The position numbers and the translations under genes are program-made. From Vibrio hepatarius (lineage in GTDB: Bacteria > Pseudomonadota > Gammaproteobacteria > Enterobacterales > Vibrionaceae), in NCBI RefSeq assembly GCF_018860525.1, contig NZ_JAHKPM010000065.1, forward strand, positions 62,001 through 126,000: DNA of 64,000 bases, read 5' to 3'. The notes below the pieces were generated by a model. The model made no database searches. It was not told the origin of the DNA and saw nothing but the letters and a program-made list of their open reading frames with translations. The number at the start of each line of letters is the position of its first letter. Within the stretch, counting starts at the first letter, position 1. This document shows, in pieces, positions 60,634 to 64,000 of this stretch.

Positions 60634-61208
60634 AAAAATTTCTCCAATCTGAACATCCAGCTAACAACGCCTTCGTTTTCTGTCTGAGATAGCTCAATAG
60701 GGCTTTCTACTATGGGTAAGCTAAGTGACAATATTGTCCAAAATGGATGTCCATTCCATAAATGGTACAGAGCACTCGCAGAGAAATACTCCGCTTTTAA
60801 CAGCATTTCCTCTGGTGCCCATAATGGTGAGTGATGGTTATGCGGCCACAACGCAATTAACTGCTCGATCTCGGATTGACTAAATCTTTGCTGCATTTCC
60901 TGACGGTACTGTGTATCCCAAATATAATCAGGACAACCCTGAACTATCAATCCAGCAGCAATAGACAAAGCAGGTAACTTATCTATTATTACTAACCATT
61001 TATAGATAGACTCTATATCCTCTTTCAGCATAAAGTCTTGATGTTTAATGCGGCTTAATATGACATTATCCAATCGTTGTCTAATTAACTCATTGTCTTT
61101 GGCCAAATGTTGCCAGCTGCTCATATTCAATTTTTCCCACCACTGAAAATGGAGCCTTGAACTCACCTGACGAATTGTTTTGTTTAGTTGGATAACTTCT
61201 AGTGTCAT
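60630..61208 (-). CDS. sctK: Type III secretion sorting-platform protein SctK
   Basis: A 192-residue protein at the sctK position between sctJ and sctL, equivalent to SPI-2 STM1410 or OrgA/YscK. The C-terminal pattern LWPHNHHSPLWAPEEMLLKA fits the YscK/SctK core. The frame extends to 61244, but ATG 61208, two bases after the sctJ stop, is the natural start (TGATTATG coupling). SctK joins SctD to the SctQ pods. Confidence 0.72.
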   Translation of the reverse strand: MTLEVIQLNKTIRQVSSRLHFQWWEKLNMSSWQHLAKDNELIRQRLDNVILSRIKHQDFMLKEDIESIYKWLVIIDKLPALSIAAGLIVQGCPDYIWDTQYRQEMQQRFSQSEIEQLIALWPHNHHSPLWAPEEMLLKAEYFSASALYHLWNGHPFWTILSLSLPIVESPIELSQTENEGVVSWMFRLEKFL

Positions 61209-61210
61209 AA

Positions 61211-61945
61211 TCAGCTCTCTCTTTTTCGCCTTATAGCTAAACAAGCAACACCAGCAATAAATACACTCCCTAAACCAATCGTTACAGGTGTTTTATTCGC
61301 CACAATCCAATGATGTGCATCAACCCACCCTGGATCATCGCTTTTTTGCATGGAGGGTTGATATCGAAAGTCAGCCGGTTGTAGAAATAAACTGATATTT
61401 TCGTACTGGAGATCCGGCACCGCATTTTTTATCAAATTACGGATCTGAGTTTCAGAGCTGCTTAAATTTGCCTCTGGCGAATACTTTATATATATAGCAG
61501 CCGATTTATCAGTTGCATTCGAGTAATTCGTTGAACCAGATTTAACATTTTCAGCTATTGATACACGAGCACTAATCACTCCGTCCATATTCGATAATGT
61601 TCTCTCTAGTTGCTGCTCTTTTAGGTAACTCATCTTGGCCTCTTCTTGGGCTGGAGAGGAGACAAGTTGCCCTGAAGGAAACAGCTGTTCTATGTCAACA
61701 TAATTCGCTTTGGGGTACCCATTTTGCCTCAGTAGTTCAACGGCATTAATGAATTTATCTTTTTCAATTTTAAGTGTCACTTTTCCTGTTTTAGCATCAA
61801 TATCTGAATTTACATCAATATGGTTAAGCATGAGTAGCGCGACCATTTGATTCGCTTCAGACTGGGGAAGGTTTTGGTAAAGTTCAACTTTACAACCTGC
61901 CAAAAACAAAGCTAAAACTAGAACGAGCCATCTTAATTTCTTCAT
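61211..61945 (-). CDS. sctJ: Type III secretion inner-ring lipoprotein SctJ
   Basis: A 244-residue YscJ/PrgK/SsaJ-family protein that builds the inner-membrane ring. A lipoprotein signal ends LALFLAGC with the lipidated cysteine at 18. The ring-building motifs are intact: LYQNLPQSEANQMVALLMLN, KDKFINAVELLRQNGYPKAN, LKEQQLERTLSNMDGVISAR and VRNLIKNAVP-type segment IRNLIKNAVPDLQYENIS. A C-terminal transmembrane helix (VTIGLGSVFIAGVACLAI) and basic tail follow. Start overlaps the sctI stop (ATGA). Confidence 0.93.
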   Translation of the reverse strand: MKKLRWLVLVLALFLAGCKVELYQNLPQSEANQMVALLMLNHIDVNSDIDAKTGKVTLKIEKDKFINAVELLRQNGYPKANYVDIEQLFPSGQLVSSPAQEEAKMSYLKEQQLERTLSNMDGVISARVSIAENVKSGSTNYSNATDKSAAIYIKYSPEANLSSSETQIRNLIKNAVPDLQYENISLFLQPADFRYQPSMQKSDDPGWVDAHHWIVANKTPVTIGLGSVFIAGVACLAIRRKRES

Positions 61946-62247
61946 TGCATTGTCACCAGTTTGTTTATAGATTGGGATAGGCTTCCTGCTGTTTTAGCCA
62001 CTAAATCCACTTCTACTAACGCACGTGTCACCACCTTTTGGCTTTCGATCGCTTGCTCTGCAGAAATACCTACCGAAGATCCATTAATTGGGGAAAGGCC
62101 AACCAATCCGCTGAGGCTTGACGTTTCTTGGACCCCCTGTTGCATCAGTTGGCTGAATTTATCCACTAAGCCCTTATCTGGGTTTACGGGTTCTGCCTGT
62201 TTTTCCAATGCAGCAGATGTCGCTTTAGCTATTGCACTGATCTCCAT
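61942..62247 (-). CDS. sctI: Type III secretion inner-rod protein SctI
   Basis: A 101-residue protein with the conserved C-terminal rod motif (EQAIESQKVVTRALVEVDLV and AGSLSQSINKLVTMQ), matching SsaI/YscI/PrgJ. It forms the inner rod that anchors the needle. It overlaps the SctG-like gene by 23 bases and sctJ by 4, so all are translationally coupled. Confidence 0.85.
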   Translation of the reverse strand: MEISAIAKATSAALEKQAEPVNPDKGLVDKFSQLMQQGVQETSSLSGLVGLSPINGSSVGISAEQAIESQKVVTRALVEVDLVAKTAGSLSQSINKLVTMQ

Positions 62248-62542
62248 CTTGACCTCCAGTAATGAGTGAACAAATTGTTTTCATGTCCGCGCTTTCAGCC
62301 GATGAGGTATAAAGAAAACGCAACCCTTCCGCTTGCTCCGTATGTAAACCATTAAGAGCACGCAGTGCCTGCGCTCTTTTTCCCAAAGCAAAATAAATCA
62401 GGCTTTCACAAATACGCCTATCGACTTCATCTTCAATAAGGTGAGGAAAAGCAGCCATAATACTTACTGCCTGTTTCTCAAGTCGATGGTTGGCTGCTGC
62501 TAATGCAGCTTCAACAAGAAGTTGCTTATCTGAACTTTTCAT
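62225..62542 (-). CDS. SctG/SsaH-like needle chaperone
   Basis: A 105-residue helical protein between the needle and rod genes, the position of SsaH/YscG. The pattern LLVEAALAAANHRLEKQAVS, then ICESLIYFALGKRAQALRAL is TPR-like, as in YscG, which binds the needle subunit with YscE and keeps it unpolymerised. The start overlaps sctF by 4 bases. Confidence 0.72.
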   Translation of the reverse strand: MKSSDKQLLVEAALAAANHRLEKQAVSIMAAFPHLIEDEVDRRICESLIYFALGKRAQALRALNGLHTEQAEGLRFLYTSSAESADMKTICSLITGGQDGDQCNS

Positions 62543-62754
62543 ATTTTCGAAATGATCCCCTGCACCATATCTTTGACAGCCTTAATTAAAGCACTTTCAT
62601 ATCCCATGAAATTTGAATATTGCTGTACAGCAAACTGAGCCTTCAACATTTCATCAGGATTATTAGGATCAGCCTGTGTCATCTTAGTTTTAATGTCTTG
62701 TGCTGATTGAGCCGACATTTGAGATAAATGATTAATAATTGCATTGAGATCCAT
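62539..62754 (-). CDS. sctF: Type III secretion needle protein SctF (SsaG/EscF-like)
   Basis: A 71-residue helical hairpin protein with needle family features: LNAIINHLSQMSAQSAQDIK, then the PNNPDEMLKAQFAVQQYSNF turn (PxxP-type) and the conserved C-terminal AVKDMVQGIISKI. Its helical hairpin polymerises into the needle. It follows the AraC regulator gene with a 9-base gap, so the regulator and the apparatus are transcribed together. Confidence 0.93.
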   Translation of the reverse strand: MDLNAIINHLSQMSAQSAQDIKTKMTQADPNNPDEMLKAQFAVQQYSNFMGYESALIKAVKDMVQGIISKI

Positions 62755-62763
62755 AATAAACTC

Positions 62764-63465
62764 CTATTTTCTAACCACCCTTAAATCAGAAGGGCTGCAG
62801 TGATATCGCTTTTTAAAGGCACCAATAAAGTGCGAGTGGCTACTGAAGCCGGCATCAAACGCAACATCCGCAATTTTTCGATCTGTTTCCAGGATAGATT
62901 TTTTAGCAAATTTTAGTCTTTGTTCTGTAATCCAAGTCTTTGTAGATTGTCCATAGTATTTATAAAATGCGGTGTTTAATTTAGTCACATCCATCTCTAA
63001 TAGTTCGGCATAACGTGTCACTGACCATTGTTCATAAAGGTGTTTATTAATAAAATCGAATATTTTTTCGTTAGGATCCGAGTATTGGTTGAGCAGATTC
63101 GAAAAATACGTTTTATCTATCTCTAAGCAATATGTGAAAACAAAACGAAGCATTACACTCTTACTTACTTTGTGAAGCTGTTTAATTACGTTTACAAGTT
63201 CATCAAAAATTGGCACTGTTTTTACTGATTTGCTTATTGCCTTAATATCGACATAGTTATGATCAATCAGCTCTGTAACTAAATGATATATTTCGCATAT
63301 CTCGCCAGGGTAAAAAAATATACTCATCCAATCATTACGGCTTTGAGCATGTATTTCTGCTTCTTCAGTCACCATGACTAATTGATTGGCACTTACTTCA
63401 GTACGTTGACCTTGATAATCGATATGACCTTGCTTATTGAACAATACGACCTGTAACGCTTTCAC
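62764..63465 (-). CDS. AraC-family regulator, first gene of the secretion operon
   Basis: A 233-residue protein with a C-terminal AraC-type double helix-turn-helix over about residues 130-230: KTWITEQRLKFAKKSILETD, then KIADVAFDAGFSSHSHFIGA and FKKRYHCSPSDLR. The N-terminal half is a variable sensing domain (cupin-like, GHIDYQGQRTEVSANQLVMV). Known type III activators of this class include ExsA, InvF and MxiE. Being the leader gene of the operon and 59 bases downstream of the 19-bp palindrome, it may be the positive regulator, or itself regulated by another protein. Confidence 0.85.
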   Translation of the reverse strand: MKALQVVLFNKQGHIDYQGQRTEVSANQLVMVTEEAEIHAQSRNDWMSIFFYPGEICEIYHLVTELIDHNYVDIKAISKSVKTVPIFDELVNVIKQLHKVSKSVMLRFVFTYCLEIDKTYFSNLLNQYSDPNEKIFDFINKHLYEQWSVTRYAELLEMDVTKLNTAFYKYYGQSTKTWITEQRLKFAKKSILETDRKIADVAFDAGFSSHSHFIGAFKKRYHCSPSDLRVVRK

Positions 63466-63524
63466 ATCAATGACCTTCTATTTCTTAGCTTAGGGGTAGT
63501 TTGCCAAGATCAAGCAATATCTGG

Positions 63525-63543
63525 TATCAGGTCTTCACCTGAA
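63525..63543 (-). promoter_or_regulatory. 19-bp palindromic operator, copy 2
   Basis: The minus strand reads TTCAGGTGAAGACCTGATA, identical to the copy at 54773-54791 except for one central base. It lies 59 bases upstream of the AraC-regulator start, close to the 54-base spacing of the first copy. No strong -35 or -10 is found after it. Confidence 0.7.
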
Positions 63544-63610
63544 TTAGTGGGTTGGATGGGGGCAGGAATAAGAAACAGAAAAATAACAATTAACTCATAA
63601 AGTATATATA

Positions 63611-63640
63611 AAAAGGTCCCTGACAAATCAGGGACCTAAA
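63611..63640 (-). terminator. Intrinsic terminator of the rightmost gene
   Basis: On the minus strand GGTCCCTGA and TCAGGGACC pair perfectly around a 4-base loop followed by a five-T run, 23 bases past the stop of the 63663 gene. Confidence 0.9.
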
Positions 63641-63662
63641 AGCAAAATCATGCCATAGACTA

Positions 63663-64000
63663 TTAACTTGTCAAAGCAGCTAGATAAGGTATCGAATCAA
63701 GCTCCCTCTGCATGGCCCTCATTTGTTCAAACTGCTCTTCTTTTTGCTTCAGTCGTTCCATTTGTTCTCGTTGTGGATCCATCCTAATTTGCAATCTTAC
63801 ATTCTCCTCGGCGAGCTCTTTCGTATCTTTTTTGTATAGTGCCTCTCTCATTGTCAGCATTGAATCACGAAAACTGACAGCAACCTCTGTTTTGTGAGCA
63901 TTAAGCTCAGCTTTTGCCTTATCATGGTTTACCTTGCTACTGCCCAGATGAAATCCTAGCATTTCATTACCTGTTGCAGAGATACCGAGTCTCGCCATTT
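63663..64000 (-). CDS. C-terminal part of an unrecognised coiled-coil protein, cut by window
   Basis: The frame is open to the window edge, so at least 111 residues of a longer or complete protein are seen. An ATG at 63998 may be internal. The sequence is highly charged and helical (EVAVSFRDSMLTMREALYKK, then QREQMERLKQKEEQFEQMRA), typical of a coiled coil. It ends just before a terminator, in its own transcription unit upstream of the secretion operon, and may be a secreted protein or accessory factor. No family recognised. Confidence 0.55.
   Translation of the reverse strand, partial: MARLGISATGNEMLGFHLGSSKVNHDKAKAELNAHKTEVAVSFRDSMLTMREALYKKDTKELAEENVRLQIRMDPQREQMERLKQKEEQFEQMRAMQRELDSIPYLAALTS

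Noticed and set aside
1..64000. tRNA, rRNA, insertion sequences, prophage and CRISPR arrays
   Set aside because: I looked for these and saw no cloverleaf, transposase frame, phage structural gene or repeat-spacer array that could be supported.

Overview
The window reads as chromosomal DNA of a marine gammaproteobacterium, most likely Vibrionaceae. This rests on the AT-rich base composition, Vibrio-type versions of conserved genes (matP, zapC, rmf, fabA, LonH, proQ-prc, the large NAD-glutamate dehydrogenase, DUF3634, DUF2835, a DUF3466 protein with a GlyGly-CTERM tail) and the periplasmic broad-spectrum racemase gene beside a chemoreceptor gene, an arrangement known from Vibrio cholerae. I had no database access, so family names come from motif and gene-order recognition.

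Region 1 (about 1-32.1 kb) is conserved backbone: the end of a CvfB-type S1 protein gene, rsmF with the letAB lipid-transport pair, an ABC half-transporter, msrC-proQ-prc, pepN, a 1613-residue NAD-GDH, pyrD-zapC, rlmKL-glutaredoxin-uup, a DUF3466 protein, rmf, fabA, lonH, matP and DUF3634. Gene order is close to E. coli in several blocks, and many genes end in clear intrinsic terminators.

Region 2 (about 32.1-41.4 kb) is accessory: a possible small RNA or attenuator, two orphan periplasmic binding proteins, a DUF2726 protein, a Dabb-type and a DUF302-type exported protein, several small exported proteins of unknown function, a two-gene operon of small proteins under an 18-bp palindrome, and a perfect 146-bp tandem duplication that includes the 3' end of the racemase gene.

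Region 3 (41.4-49.3 kb) holds the racemase/chemoreceptor pair, with repeated CACTCAATA elements upstream. Diverging from it are three genes for exported proteins: a Tat-type carotenoid-oxygenase-like enzyme with its four iron-binding histidines, an exported FAD-linked oxidase and an unrecognised exported protein.

Region 4 (49.3 kb to the end) is a type III secretion locus, all on the minus strand, with SPI-2/LEE-like (Ssa-Esc) gene order: AraC regulator, SctF, SctG/SsaH-like, SctI, SctJ, SctK, SctL, SctW, then a CesT-like chaperone and a 1226-residue probable substrate, a terminator, and SsaM-like, SctV, SctN, SctO, SctP, SctQ. SctR, S, T, U, C, D and the usual translocators are not in the window. 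Two near-identical 19-bp palindromes, TTCAGGTGNAGACCTGATA, lie 54 and 59 bp upstream of the first gene of each half. They look like the operators of one regulator that coordinates the locus. The palindrome pair and the large chaperone-substrate module are the most promising new items.
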